Shown: positions 16,349 to 23,852, counted from the first letter of the stretch. The stretch: 33,947 nucleotides of DNA from Nostoc sp. FACHB-110 (GCF_014697425.1 NZ_JACJRU010000061.1:1-33947), one strand, 5' to 3'. Translations and numbers: made by a program. The notes: generated from the sequence alone by a model not told the origin.

Positions 16349-17044
16349 ATGAAAGATATATTCTTTTGTCCTGAAGAATCTCATTTTTATTCTAACTGTT
16401 TAGAAAATTTTGTCTTGAGAGATTGCCAAAATCTTGAATCGATTGTTGAATTTGGTTCAGGTGATGGTAGCCCAGTAATTCACTCATTACTCAGAAATAA
16501 ATTTGAAGGATTAATTCAAGGATATGAATTGAACACCTCAGCTTGGAAAGCAGCTAATTCAACAATTGATGAATATCATCTTAATCATAAATATGTAATT
16601 CACAATTATAGTTTATTTGATGCAGATAGACCTGAAGCGACTTATCTTGTAGCTAATCCGCCTTATTTACCAGCCCCAGATAATGATATTTATATGCCCT
16701 TATTATTTGGTGGTATAGATGGCGCAGCAATTACCAATGAACTTTTATCTTTAGATTATGAAAATGTTTTAGTTTTAGTTTCTAGCTATTCTAACCCACT
16801 CAGCACCATCCAAAAAGCTGCCGATTATGGATATAGTGTTAATAAATTTGTCGTGTTACCCTTACAGTTTGGTTATTATAGCTCAGAGCCTAAAGTTAAA
16901 AAACACATAGAAGAATTAAAAAAACAGAAAATGGCATTTTATTCTGGTGATTATTACTTCTTGGCTGGAGTTTTATTTACCAAAAGTCAAAAAGCAGCGA
17001 TTAATCTATCAAATGAACTGGCTCAAGTGATGACAAGTTTATAA
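16349..17044 (+). CDS. SAM-dependent methyltransferase with NPPY motif
   Basis: A 231-residue Rossmann-fold methyltransferase. Motif I is VEFGSGDGSP (33-42), the acidic ribose-binding residue is Glu60 (IQGYELN), and motif IV is VANPPYLPAP with NPPY at 103-106. NPPY is typical of enzymes that methylate exocyclic or amide nitrogens, such as PrmC/HemK or adenine methylases. It lacks a PrmC N-terminal helical domain and any DNA-recognition domain, so a protein, RNA or small-molecule substrate is more likely than DNA. Its place just after the diiron oxidase gene suggests, but does not prove, a shared pathway. The base composition is AT-rich compared with the flanks. A MITE-like element begins right after the stop. 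Confidence 0.8.
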   Translation: MKDIFFCPEESHFYSNCLENFVLRDCQNLESIVEFGSGDGSPVIHSLLRNKFEGLIQGYELNTSAWKAANSTIDEYHLNHKYVIHNYSLFDADRPEATYLVANPPYLPAPDNDIYMPLLFGGIDGAAITNELLSLDYENVLVLVSSYSNPLSTIQKAADYGYSVNKFVVLPLQFGYYSSEPKVKKHIEELKKQKMAFYSGDYYFLAGVLFTKSQKAAINLSNELAQVMTSL

Positions 17045-17046
17045 CA

Positions 17047-17177
17047 TAAGTAAGTCGATGCAATAAAACCAAACTATGTGAAGAAAAGTAAATAAGGCTC
17101 AAACGCTTTTTCCCCCTGCTCCCTGCCCCCTGCCCCCTGCCTTATTCCAACAATAATTATTTACACCGACTTACTTA
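17047..17177. mobile_element. MITE-like element with TA-ending terminal inverted repeats
   Basis: A 131-bp segment is bounded by a perfect 11-bp inverted repeat (taagtaagtcg at 17047-17057, cgacttactta at 17167-17177). Pairing continues imperfectly inward to about 20 bp. Both termini end in TA, as expected for IS630/Tc1-mariner insertions. The interior contains no gene, only a CCCCTGC heptamer run at about 17115-17142. It starts 3 bp after the methyltransferase stop. Confidence 0.55.
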
Positions 17178-17215
17178 GTTGACAGGTGATCATCATTTAT
17201 AAATGACAAAAATAA

Positions 17216-17243
17216 AAAGCGATCGCCTCAGCTAGATCGCTTT
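17216..17243 (-). terminator. Rho-independent terminator built on a HIP1 palindrome
   Basis: A perfect 9-bp stem (aaagcgatc/gatcgcttt) with a 10-nt loop is followed on the minus strand by a T-rich run (TTTATTTTTG). It lies 40 bp past the stop of the small minus-strand gene. HIP1 provides one arm. Confidence 0.75.
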
Positions 17244-17282
17244 ATGATTAGAGTCTACAACTTGAATTTTAGGCAGATTAAT

Positions 17283-17507
17283 TCATACTTTAGATAAGGA
17301 AGATTCTACTAATTTCTTAAATTTCATGTATGCTTCAGGTGCTGTAAGAGGAGTAGAAATTTCTTCTTCAGCCAGATAAAATTCTTGGCTATCTGAGTAG
17401 TAACGAATACTAAAGGAAGTAATCAGCCCTAAACTTACCGCTTTTTTTCCTAGTTCTTCTGCTTTTTCGGCCAAACTAATGGGGTCGTGAAATAGGATGT
17501 TATTCAT
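17283..17507 (-). CDS. Small hypothetical protein
   Basis: This 74-residue protein starts at the ATG at 17507; a GTG at 17519 is possible but has gagg only 1-2 nt away. Sequence features are an amphipathic N-terminal helix (SLAEKAEELGKKAVSLG), a beta-like centre (SFSIRYYSDSQEFYLAEEE) and a C-terminal helix (AYMKFKKLVESSLS). It is soluble with no signal. It reads as a genuine small cyanobacterial protein but I recognise no family. It ends with a good terminator and starts about 275 bp away from the GCS2-like gene's stop on the same strand. Confidence 0.6.
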   Translation of the reverse strand: MNNILFHDPISLAEKAEELGKKAVSLGLITSFSIRYYSDSQEFYLAEEEISTPLTAPEAYMKFKKLVESSLSKV

Positions 17508-17781
17508 AGAAGTTCTCACACCTCTTTTCTCTTAAGAAAACTTAACTGGCTCAGGAGTGAAGCAATTTTTTGCTTTTGCTCATCTCTATCCAATCTGTTA
17601 TATGCGAGGAAGTTGAGGAACTTGTGAGGAATATTGCTAATTTATCTCAAAATATAGATGCAAAATTAAACAATTTGTATATTTTCGATACAATAAGCTG
17701 CTCAGTGAGTCTACGTTGAACTCGTCCATTTTCTAGATGAGGCTATCATTAGTCATTTGTCTTCATTAAATACAAATACCT

Positions 17782-18876
17782 TTAATAAGTCTGTCGCAGT
17801 ACCTCTTCTATAGAACCTAGATGTTGAAACATTTTGATTAATTTGTGAGATTTAGTTTGACGTTGCTCTAACATATCTTTTAAGGGAGTTAGTAACTGAA
17901 CATCTGGGTCATTACCAAGAGCGACTTCTGACGCTTGTAAAACTTGTTTGGCGTTAGTAAAAATTTCTAGATTATCAAAACCTTCTTTAGCTGAAATTTG
18001 GTGTAAAGCTGCATCGGGTACAGTTAATCTACCTGACAAAGTTTCATCTAATACCAGTCCTTTTAATAAAGCTAATAATGCTGCATAAATATTAAAATCA
18101 TCGCAACTATCACATGCTTTAAATTCAATGCGTCCAATTTCTGCGGGAATACGCGCAACTTTTGTTAACGATGGAACACTTTGAATTAATTGTTCCTTTT
18201 TCTCAACAAAAACTAGGGTTGCCGAACGTTTCCCGGTTCTAATAAAAGTTCTGACTGAGAGTCCTTCCCATAAACTTCCATTATAAAAAGGAGAACTATA
18301 AGTAAAAGGGACAATATAGGGACTGTAATAAGTTAACTTTTTACCAATATCAATTAATCGTTCTGTCGATAAATTTGCAACAGAAAGATTCAAGTCTGGC
18401 CCGTAGCTAACCATGTAAATATTTGCAGTTTGTTCGTCAGGATAACCTTGTAGTTGTTTAAGTTCAAAATCATTTAGTGGTGGTTGCGCTTCAAAGACAG
18501 TTTTGTAAGGATTAAAACTAGCTAAAACGGGTAAATAACCATAACTTGCTGCTACTTGGCGCAATAAATTAAAACTTTCTGTTAATTCATTGACTGCGCC
18601 TTGAATTTCAGTATGTATAGTTGTTCTAATTTCAATACCTTTAGCTAAACAATCACTTGGTTTATCCGAATCAATGAATCTTTCAAACCCTTCAATATAC
18701 CATCTTTTCTTTTTAATACCAGCATCACCTACACGCAGTTGCGGATAATCGTTAGGGTAAGTAGGCAACCTTTCGATAATTTGGTTAAAATCTGCGAATT
18801 TTGTGTGGTTAAAATCGGCAAATTTTCCTTCAGCATTTAAAAATGCTACTTCATGTTCAATCCCAAAATAAAACAT
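17782..18876 (-). CDS. GCS2-family carboxylate-amine ligase (glutamate-cysteine ligase-like)
   Basis: This 364-residue protein begins with the metal/ATP-binding motif FGIEHEVAF (Glu7, Glu9) typical of glutamate-cysteine ligase type 2, YbdK and EgtA. It continues with KGIEIRTTIHTEI, SSPFYNGSLWEGLSVRTF (matching the YbdK SSPFW-G-TG-xSxR region) and GRIEFKACDSCDD. These enzymes activate a carboxylate with ATP and join it to an amine. It does not resemble the cyanobacterial GshA form I know, so it is probably a paralog with another substrate. A short internal duplication (KFADFNHTKFADFNQ, residues 18-32) is visible. The lone neighbour upstream is a 160-bp AT-rich spacer before the Uma2 gene. Confidence 0.75.
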   Translation of the reverse strand: MFYFGIEHEVAFLNAEGKFADFNHTKFADFNQIIERLPTYPNDYPQLRVGDAGIKKKRWYIEGFERFIDSDKPSDCLAKGIEIRTTIHTEIQGAVNELTESFNLLRQVAASYGYLPVLASFNPYKTVFEAQPPLNDFELKQLQGYPDEQTANIYMVSYGPDLNLSVANLSTERLIDIGKKLTYYSPYIVPFTYSSPFYNGSLWEGLSVRTFIRTGKRSATLVFVEKKEQLIQSVPSLTKVARIPAEIGRIEFKACDSCDDFNIYAALLALLKGLVLDETLSGRLTVPDAALHQISAKEGFDNLEIFTNAKQVLQASEVALGNDPDVQLLTPLKDMLEQRQTKSHKLIKMFQHLGSIEEVLRQTY

Positions 18877-19038
18877 ATCTTAGACCTTAAAATTAATAAA
18901 TCTTCTGTTACAATCCTAATTGATTTATTTTGCTCTCATTTAGGACGGCTACAGATAAGATTAATTAAAAAAGATTATCAATATTTTTTCAAGAGGGGAG
19001 GGGAATTAAACAGCGATCGCCTAGTTATACAATTATTC

Positions 19039-19617
19039 TTATAGCTCAAAATTTACACCTGCATAAATATCACTCAGTGCAATTTGAAAGTCGATTGTCT
19101 GGAGTGATAATAACGCTTCAACAGATTCATACTCTGTTAATACCCATTGTGCATTAGCATTTTTAGCGTACTGCTCAATTAGGTATTCATATTGGTCAAC
19201 TATAATATATTCTTTAAATGTTGGAATTGAACGATAGAATCTAAATTTATGAGTTCTATCATGGTTATCTGTGGATTTAGATAATACTTCGATAATTATT
19301 GAAGGGTTGGTAACGGTAGTAGTCCCACTTCCTTCATATATTGGTTCTCCTGCAATGATCATGGCATCAGGATAAGTGTAGATGCGATAACGGGGTATCC
19401 ATAATCTGACATCTCCCATGTAAATGTTGTAATCTTTACCGCGCATATTCAGTTTAAAATTAGCGCAAAAATTCAAAGAAATTTCGTTGTGATTGGTAGT
19501 GCCACCTGCTATTGTTAAAATTTCTCCATCATAGTATTCATTTTTAAATTCTGATGTTTCTTCTAGTTGGAGATATTCTTCGGGAGTGTAGTGTTTTTTC
19601 GGTGTTTGTGTTTGCAT
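19039..19617 (-). CDS. Uma2-family (DUF820) PD-(D/E)XK endonuclease
   Basis: A 192-residue Uma2 protein, a family hugely expanded in cyanobacteria and linked to transposon biology. It shows the N-terminal YTPEEYLQLEE helix, YYDGEI, the YPDAMI strand with Asp84, IIIEVLSKST with Glu110 and Lys114, and KFRFYRSIPTFKEYIIVDQYE. The nuclease active-site residues look intact. Members are usually annotated as restriction-endonuclease-like with no known target. It begins with an ATG in MQTQTPKKHYTPEEY; the 41-bp hairpin repeat lies just upstream, between it and the tRNA nucleotidyltransferase gene. Confidence 0.88.
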   Translation of the reverse strand: MQTQTPKKHYTPEEYLQLEETSEFKNEYYDGEILTIAGGTTNHNEISLNFCANFKLNMRGKDYNIYMGDVRLWIPRYRIYTYPDAMIIAGEPIYEGSGTTTVTNPSIIIEVLSKSTDNHDRTHKFRFYRSIPTFKEYIIVDQYEYLIEQYAKNANAQWVLTEYESVEALLSLQTIDFQIALSDIYAGVNFEL

Positions 19618-19655
19618 AAAATTTATGAGAAATAAAGTGTCTCACGCAAAGGCAA

Positions 19656-19696
19656 GGCAGTGCGTTGGGCGGCTTTGCCGACTTGAAGCAACTGCC
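19656..19696. repeat. 41-bp hairpin repeat, copy 1 (downstream of tRNA nucleotidyltransferase)
   Basis: The segment begins ggcagt and ends actgcc, with an inner ggcggctttgccg hairpin. It matches the copy at 22510-22550 at 33 of 41 positions in the same orientation. Confidence 0.75.
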
Positions 19697-19717
19697 GCGC
19701 AAAGAAAGAGGCGCAGT

Positions 19718-22441
19718 TTATTTTGGATAATTCTTGTTTAAAAATTCTTCTGCTTCGATTTTATTTGTAATTACTTGATCTAAGGTGGCGGCAAGAATAT
19801 CATCAAGCATTTGGCGATATTGTGGCCCTGGTTTGTAACCTAATTTTTTTAGGTCGTTGCCATTTAATATTGGTTGGATGTTTGCCCACACTGTTAAGTA
19901 ATGCCAGATTTGCTGTCTGAGCGATCGCGGGCTTTGCAAGGCAATTAAAATGAGCATTGGTAAGTCATACTTTCTGAGTAACTGCACCGCTTGACTAGGC
20001 TTGTGCGACTGCGGTAAAGATGCGGTTACGTCAGCTTGCGCTTGGGCTAAATTTTGTAAGCGTTGAATGCTATCTTCTTGTAATTGCAGATTATGTGCTA
20101 CCTTGGCGCGATATGTTGGTGCGAGGTGGGCAATTAAGGCTTCCAGGCGCATTTGCCAGTGAATGAGGGTTGGCTGGGGATCAAATCGTTGCAAACAGCG
20201 TTCTAGTAAGCGTAGTTGACGCAGTAATTCTACATCTAAGGTGAGTGTAGGATGAATACACTGCAACGCCTGTAAATTGTCGAGTAATTGCAAAGCCGAT
20301 TTCCAGTAAGCAGCTTCTAAAATGTGTTTTAATTCGGTTTTCAACCGCGTTTGCAATGCCGGAGTTCTGCTATTCTCTTGAGCAGTGCGATCGTAAACAC
20401 CACTATTGATGGCATAGCGGATATATTCTTCTGTTTGTGATTCAAAATGAAAGCCGAAGCGCACAGCAAAGCGCACACCCCGATAAATGCGCGTGGGGTC
20501 TTCAATGAAGCTGTTGGCGTGTAAAACCCGAATTTGCTTGGCCTGTAAATCGATTAAACCACCAAAAAAATCGAGTAATTCTCCAGCGCGGGGCGTTGTT
20601 AGCCGCAATGCCATTGCGTTAATCGTAAAATCTCGACGATACAAGTCTTGGCGAATAGAACTAGCTTCAACTTCTGGGTTAGCTGCGGGGTAAGGATAAA
20701 ATTCTGTCCTGGCGGTGGCGATATCTACCCACAATGAATCTAATTCTGGGTCTTTGTGCCACAATAAAGCGGCTGTTTGAAAAGCACCATGAATTTCTAA
20801 ACGTGCGGCTGGGTAAATTTCTTGAAGTGCTTTTGCAAGTTCCACCCCAGCACTGACATCTGCTGATTTGTGAAAGCCATCTACTACCAAGTCAATATCT
20901 TTAATCATTAATTGGTCGGCGGTTTGGGCTAACAGCAAGTCCCGCACAGCGCCACCAACCAAATAAAGATGCCAACCACGTTTTTCGGCTGCTTGAGATG
21001 CAATGGTGAGTAGTTGCCACAGTTGCGGTGCAAGGCGTGATTGTAAATTTGTCGTGAGTGGTTGAGTGCTGAGTGCTGTTAGCGGTAGCAGGAGTTGAGC
21101 AACGTGCTGAGTGCTGAGTGTTGCAAATTCGTCACTGTTTTGATGCAATTCTCGTAGAACATCGGTACGGGTAACGATACCGACTAACTGCCCATTCTCT
21201 AATACTGGTAAGCGTCCAATATCATAAGTCACCATGAGTGACTCGATTTGTGGCAAGGTAGTGTCTGGGGTGATGGTTTTGAGATTAATAGTCATGTAGC
21301 CTTTGACTGGTGCATGACTAAAGCCGTGGTGCAAGGCGATATCTAAATCTCGTCGGGAAATAATTCCGAGTAATTGCCCTTCGGTATCAACCACAGATAA
21401 ACCAGAATGCCCATAACGTAATAAAATCCGTTGTGCTTCTTCAATAGTTGTGTCGGGGCGGATAGTGCGAACTGGGGAAGACATTAAATCCCGGGCGGTG
21501 AGAGGATGAGGGATGCAGGCTTTTAACGCTTCTAACAGCTTGTCTAAAGTGGCTTGCGTATCAACTCCGCGCAGGTTGAGGGATGCAGCTTGAGAATGAC
21601 CACCACCACCGTAGGGTTGAAATAGCTGGTTCAAATTGACACCAGGAATTTGCGATCGCCCAATCACAGTTAATCTTGTATCATCTTCTCCTATAGGGTA
21701 TTCGTTTACTAGTAATAAAGCATCAATTTCACTTAACTCTACTAGTTGAGACGCTAAACTCGATAAACCTGGGACAAATTCATCAGTTTTTAAATTTACC
21801 CAAGAGATAGTATAACCACGCAAGCAAAGATATTCTAAGCTTTGCAATGCTGTGGTTAATAGCTGTTGCAATTGTGGCGATAAACCAGGGTCACGATAAG
21901 TAGAAATAACTGATAAACTGGCTCCTTGCTGCATCAACCAAGCCAAAGCGAGGGCATCACGGGCTGTTGCTGCATCATAAGTTAAGGAACCTGTATCAAC
22001 ATGGATACCTAAAGCCATCACAGTAGCTTGGGCTGGCGTGAGGGAAATTTGCTGTTGTTGTAACTGTTCCACCATTAACGTTGTGCAAGCTCCCACCGGG
22101 GCAATATGCGATCGCGTCGCCGGAATATCCCCCTCTTGCTCTAAGTGATGGTCATAAATTACAATCTCTTTAACACTGGGTAAATCTAACCACTCAGCAG
22201 CTTTACCCAGGCGATCGCGGTATTGTGCATCCACAACGGTTATTGAGCGAATACTTTGGGGAATAACAGCACGTCTTTCAATTAGTGGGTACTCATCTCG
22301 ATGTAACGCCAAAAAATCTTTTACAGGCGGGTGCGCACCACCTGTCAAGACAATTTTGCTGCCCGGGAGCAAGCAAGTTAAACCTACCGCCGCCCCCAAA
22401 GCATCAAAATCAGCTGTTGTATGGCAAAGAATTAAATCCAT
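19718..22441 (-). CDS. cca: DHH-CBS-tRNA nucleotidyltransferase fusion (CCA- or A-adding enzyme)
   Basis: A 907-residue protein joining three modules. Residues 1 to about 310 are a DHH/DHHA1 phosphoesterase: HTTADFDALG, VVDAQ, YDHHLEQEGD, GIHVDTGS and GGGGHSQAAS are intact. Residues about 314-434 are two CBS domains. From about 485 it is a class II tRNA nucleotidyltransferase: LVGGAVRD, KDIDLVVDG with the catalytic acids, RRDFTINAMAL and EDPTRIYRGVRFAVRFGF. It completes or repairs the tRNA 3' CCA end. The same architecture occurs in the Aquifex A-adding enzyme, and Synechocystis splits CC- and A-addition between two proteins, so A-adding activity is likely; the sequence alone cannot decide. 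The linker at about 440-463 contains in-frame heptamer repeats. Confidence 0.92.
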   Translation of the reverse strand: MDLILCHTTADFDALGAAVGLTCLLPGSKIVLTGGAHPPVKDFLALHRDEYPLIERRAVIPQSIRSITVVDAQYRDRLGKAAEWLDLPSVKEIVIYDHHLEQEGDIPATRSHIAPVGACTTLMVEQLQQQQISLTPAQATVMALGIHVDTGSLTYDAATARDALALAWLMQQGASLSVISTYRDPGLSPQLQQLLTTALQSLEYLCLRGYTISWVNLKTDEFVPGLSSLASQLVELSEIDALLLVNEYPIGEDDTRLTVIGRSQIPGVNLNQLFQPYGGGGHSQAASLNLRGVDTQATLDKLLEALKACIPHPLTARDLMSSPVRTIRPDTTIEEAQRILLRYGHSGLSVVDTEGQLLGIISRRDLDIALHHGFSHAPVKGYMTINLKTITPDTTLPQIESLMVTYDIGRLPVLENGQLVGIVTRTDVLRELHQNSDEFATLSTQHVAQLLLPLTALSTQPLTTNLQSRLAPQLWQLLTIASQAAEKRGWHLYLVGGAVRDLLLAQTADQLMIKDIDLVVDGFHKSADVSAGVELAKALQEIYPAARLEIHGAFQTAALLWHKDPELDSLWVDIATARTEFYPYPAANPEVEASSIRQDLYRRDFTINAMALRLTTPRAGELLDFFGGLIDLQAKQIRVLHANSFIEDPTRIYRGVRFAVRFGFHFESQTEEYIRYAINSGVYDRTAQENSRTPALQTRLKTELKHILEAAYWKSALQLLDNLQALQCIHPTLTLDVELLRQLRLLERCLQRFDPQPTLIHWQMRLEALIAHLAPTYRAKVAHNLQLQEDSIQRLQNLAQAQADVTASLPQSHKPSQAVQLLRKYDLPMLILIALQSPRSLRQQIWHYLTVWANIQPILNGNDLKKLGYKPGPQYRQMLDDILAATLDQVITNKIEAEEFLNKNYPK
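21063..21121. repeat. STRR heptamers inside the nucleotidyltransferase coding sequence
   Basis: Two pairs of TGAGTGC/TGAGTGT heptamers (21063-21076 and 21108-21121) lie in the coding region. Read in the gene's direction they give LSTQ motifs in the linker between the CBS and nucleotidyltransferase domains. The same heptamer forms the array at 33156. Confidence 0.7.
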
Positions 22442-22744
22442 AGTTAGTAGTCATTAGTCAAGAGTCAAAAGTGAGCCACTGCGGTGGACAGGTTTCCCGG
22501 CATAAAGGAGACAGTGCCGTGGGCGGGTCTCCCGACTTGAGGCAACTGTCGTCAAGTGGCGTTAGCGACGTTAGCAGCGTCACCCAAAGGGTCAAAAGTC
22601 ACCATTGCGACTATGGACAATTGACATTGGACTATTGACCAAAGTGTATCAATTTCTGCTAGGTTAACAAATAAGTAAAAACAGTCAGTGTCGCCCTTTA
22701 GGATATTCTATCTTTAGTATTACGCTGTCTTGGGAGAAGGAAAA
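22442..22744. other. Intergenic region before psbZ
   Basis: It is gene-free and divergent: the nucleotidyltransferase starts leftward and psbZ rightward. It holds agtcaa-type heptamer fragments (22448-22471), the second 41-bp hairpin repeat (22510-22550) and further dispersed-repeat text to about 22590. The psbZ promoter should lie in about 22600-22720; I cannot pick a convincing -35/-10 pair. A good ribosome binding site (agaagg, 22733-22738) precedes psbZ. Confidence 0.5.
22510..22550. repeat. 41-bp hairpin repeat, copy 2 (upstream of tRNA nucleotidyltransferase)
   Basis: It begins gacagt and ends actgtc. Compared with copy 1, the second stem base pair changes from G-C to A-T on both sides, a compensatory change that supports selection on, or recent mobility of, a folded element. 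Confidence 0.75.
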
Positions 22745-22933
22745 ATGACCATCATATTCCAGTTGGCTTTAGTATCGCTTGTTTTATTGTCTTTTGTTTT
22801 GGTTGTTGGCGTTCCTGTTGCCTATGCCACCCCACAAAACTGGGTTGAATCTAAAAGATTATTGTGGCTAGGTTCTGGTGTTTGGGTTGCTTTAGTTGTT
22901 TTAGTTGGTATATTAAACTTTTTTGTGGTCTAG
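22745..22933 (+). CDS. psbZ: Photosystem II protein PsbZ (Ycf9)
   Basis: PsbZ is a 62-residue thylakoid protein at the periphery of the PSII core, which stabilises antenna and supercomplex contacts. It has two TM helices (about 3-25, FQLALVSLVLLSFVLVVGV, and about 39-60, GSGVWVALVVLVGILNFF) separated by the conserved loop ATPQNWVESKRLLW. The ATG at 22745 is chosen because agaagg lies 6 nt before it and it gives the exact family length; an in-frame codon at 22730 is rejected. It is followed by ribH, an adjacency also known in other cyanobacteria, but a terminator between them suggests mostly separate transcripts. Confidence 0.97.
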   Translation: MTIIFQLALVSLVLLSFVLVVGVPVAYATPQNWVESKRLLWLGSGVWVALVVLVGILNFFVV

Positions 22934-22984
22934 GTCAGGGCTGTGCCTTAGACAAAAGAGATAGTATAAAGCTCATAGCAAAAG

Positions 22985-23020
22985 AAAAAGGTAAATTGCT
23001 GAAATTTACCTTTTTACTTT
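22985..23020 (+). terminator. Rho-independent terminator of psbZ
   Basis: A perfect 13-bp stem (22985-22997 with 23003-23015, aaaaaggtaaatt) with a 5-nt loop, then acttttttgg, lies 52 bp after the psbZ stop. It has a classical shape and is also nearly symmetrical. Confidence 0.85.
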
Positions 23021-23195
23021 TTTGGGCAGTTAAAGGACTTCCAGAAATTAAATAGAATCTTTTTCTCCCCTGCCCCCCTGCCCCCTTCATGATGGAATAT
23101 TTTCTAGTTGGTAGACCTAATTGTGGCCTTCATCTCAGCCATATACAAAGAAGGAATGTATATTGGCCAGAGTATATGTTGATGAAGAGGCAGTC

Positions 23196-23750
23196 ATGGC
23201 AGTTTTTGAGGGAACTTTTACCCAAACTGAACCCTTGCGTTTTGCATTAGTTATAGGTCGTTTCAATGACCTTGTTACAGTAAAGCTGCTAGAAGGATGT
23301 CAAGATTGCTTAAAACGTCACGGTGTAGATCCCGATCCCCACGGTAATCAAGTGGACTATGTTTGGGTTCCGGGAAGTTTTGAAGTGCCTTTGGTTGCTC
23401 GTCAACTGGCAGTTTCACAGCGTTATGATGCCATCATTTGTTTAGGTGCGGTGATTCGGGGACAAACACCCCATTTTGATTACGTATCAGCAGAAGTATC
23501 TAAAGGCATCGCTGCTGCTAGCTTCCAAACCGGAGTACCAGTGATTTTCGGCATTTTGACAGTAGATACAATGCAGCAAGCTTTAGAAAGAGCAGGTATT
23601 AAAGCCAATCATGGCTGGGATTATGCAATGAACGCCCTAGAGATGGCTAGCCTGATGCGAAAATTACGCTCTAATCTCGCAGAACCATACTCTTTACCTC
23701 AATCTTTACCAGCCGCTAATGGTCAAGAGTCGATAATCAGTAGTCAATGA
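23196..23750 (+). CDS. ribH: 6,7-dimethyl-8-ribityllumazine synthase
   Basis: It condenses 5-amino-6-ribitylaminouracil with 3,4-dihydroxy-2-butanone 4-phosphate in riboflavin synthesis, forming icosahedral or pentameric shells. The ATG at 23196 is preferred because gaagagg precedes it and the family start (FEGTF) follows; an upstream in-frame codon at 23121 is rejected. From that start it has 184 residues: LRFALVIGRFNDLV, WVPGSFEVPLVARQL, GAVIRGQTPHFDYVS with catalytic His93, GVPVIFGILTVDTMQQA and HGWDYAMNALEMASL. Residues beyond about 160 are an extension. The last codons and stop (SIISSQ) are written by agtcaat-type heptamer DNA, so the tail was probably reshaped by repeat insertion. Confidence 0.96.
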   Translation: MAVFEGTFTQTEPLRFALVIGRFNDLVTVKLLEGCQDCLKRHGVDPDPHGNQVDYVWVPGSFEVPLVARQLAVSQRYDAIICLGAVIRGQTPHFDYVSAEVSKGIAAASFQTGVPVIFGILTVDTMQQALERAGIKANHGWDYAMNALEMASLMRKLRSNLAEPYSLPQSLPAANGQESIISSQ

Positions 23751-23763
23751 TTAAGAGTCAATA

Positions 23764-23802
23764 GTCAATAGTCTCATGACAAATGACTATTGACTAAAAT
23801 TT
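23764..23802 (+). terminator. Hairpin after ribH
   Basis: A perfect 10-bp stem (gtcaatagtc at 23764-23773, gactattgac at 23785-23794) with an 11-nt loop and a following taaaattt lies 14 bp after the ribH stop. The arms consist of the AGTCAAT heptamer and its complement. Confidence 0.6.
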
Positions 23803-23807
23803 AGGGG

Positions 23808-23836
23808 TTGACAAATCAAAAAATCTCTGACAATAT
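23808..23836 (+). promoter_or_regulatory. Promoter of tRNA-Gly
   Basis: A consensus -35 TTGACA (23808-23813) lies 17 bp before a -10-like CAATAT (23831-23836). This puts transcription start at about 23843, ten bases ahead of the tRNA. Confidence 0.75.
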
Positions 23837-23852
23837 AAATAATGTGAAGTTT

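Noticed and set aside
15042..18876. Single biosynthetic operon including the GCS2-like ligase
   Set aside because: The ligase and small hypothetical gene are on the opposite strand, with a MITE-like element and a terminator in between, so only the oxidase and methyltransferase could be cotranscribed.
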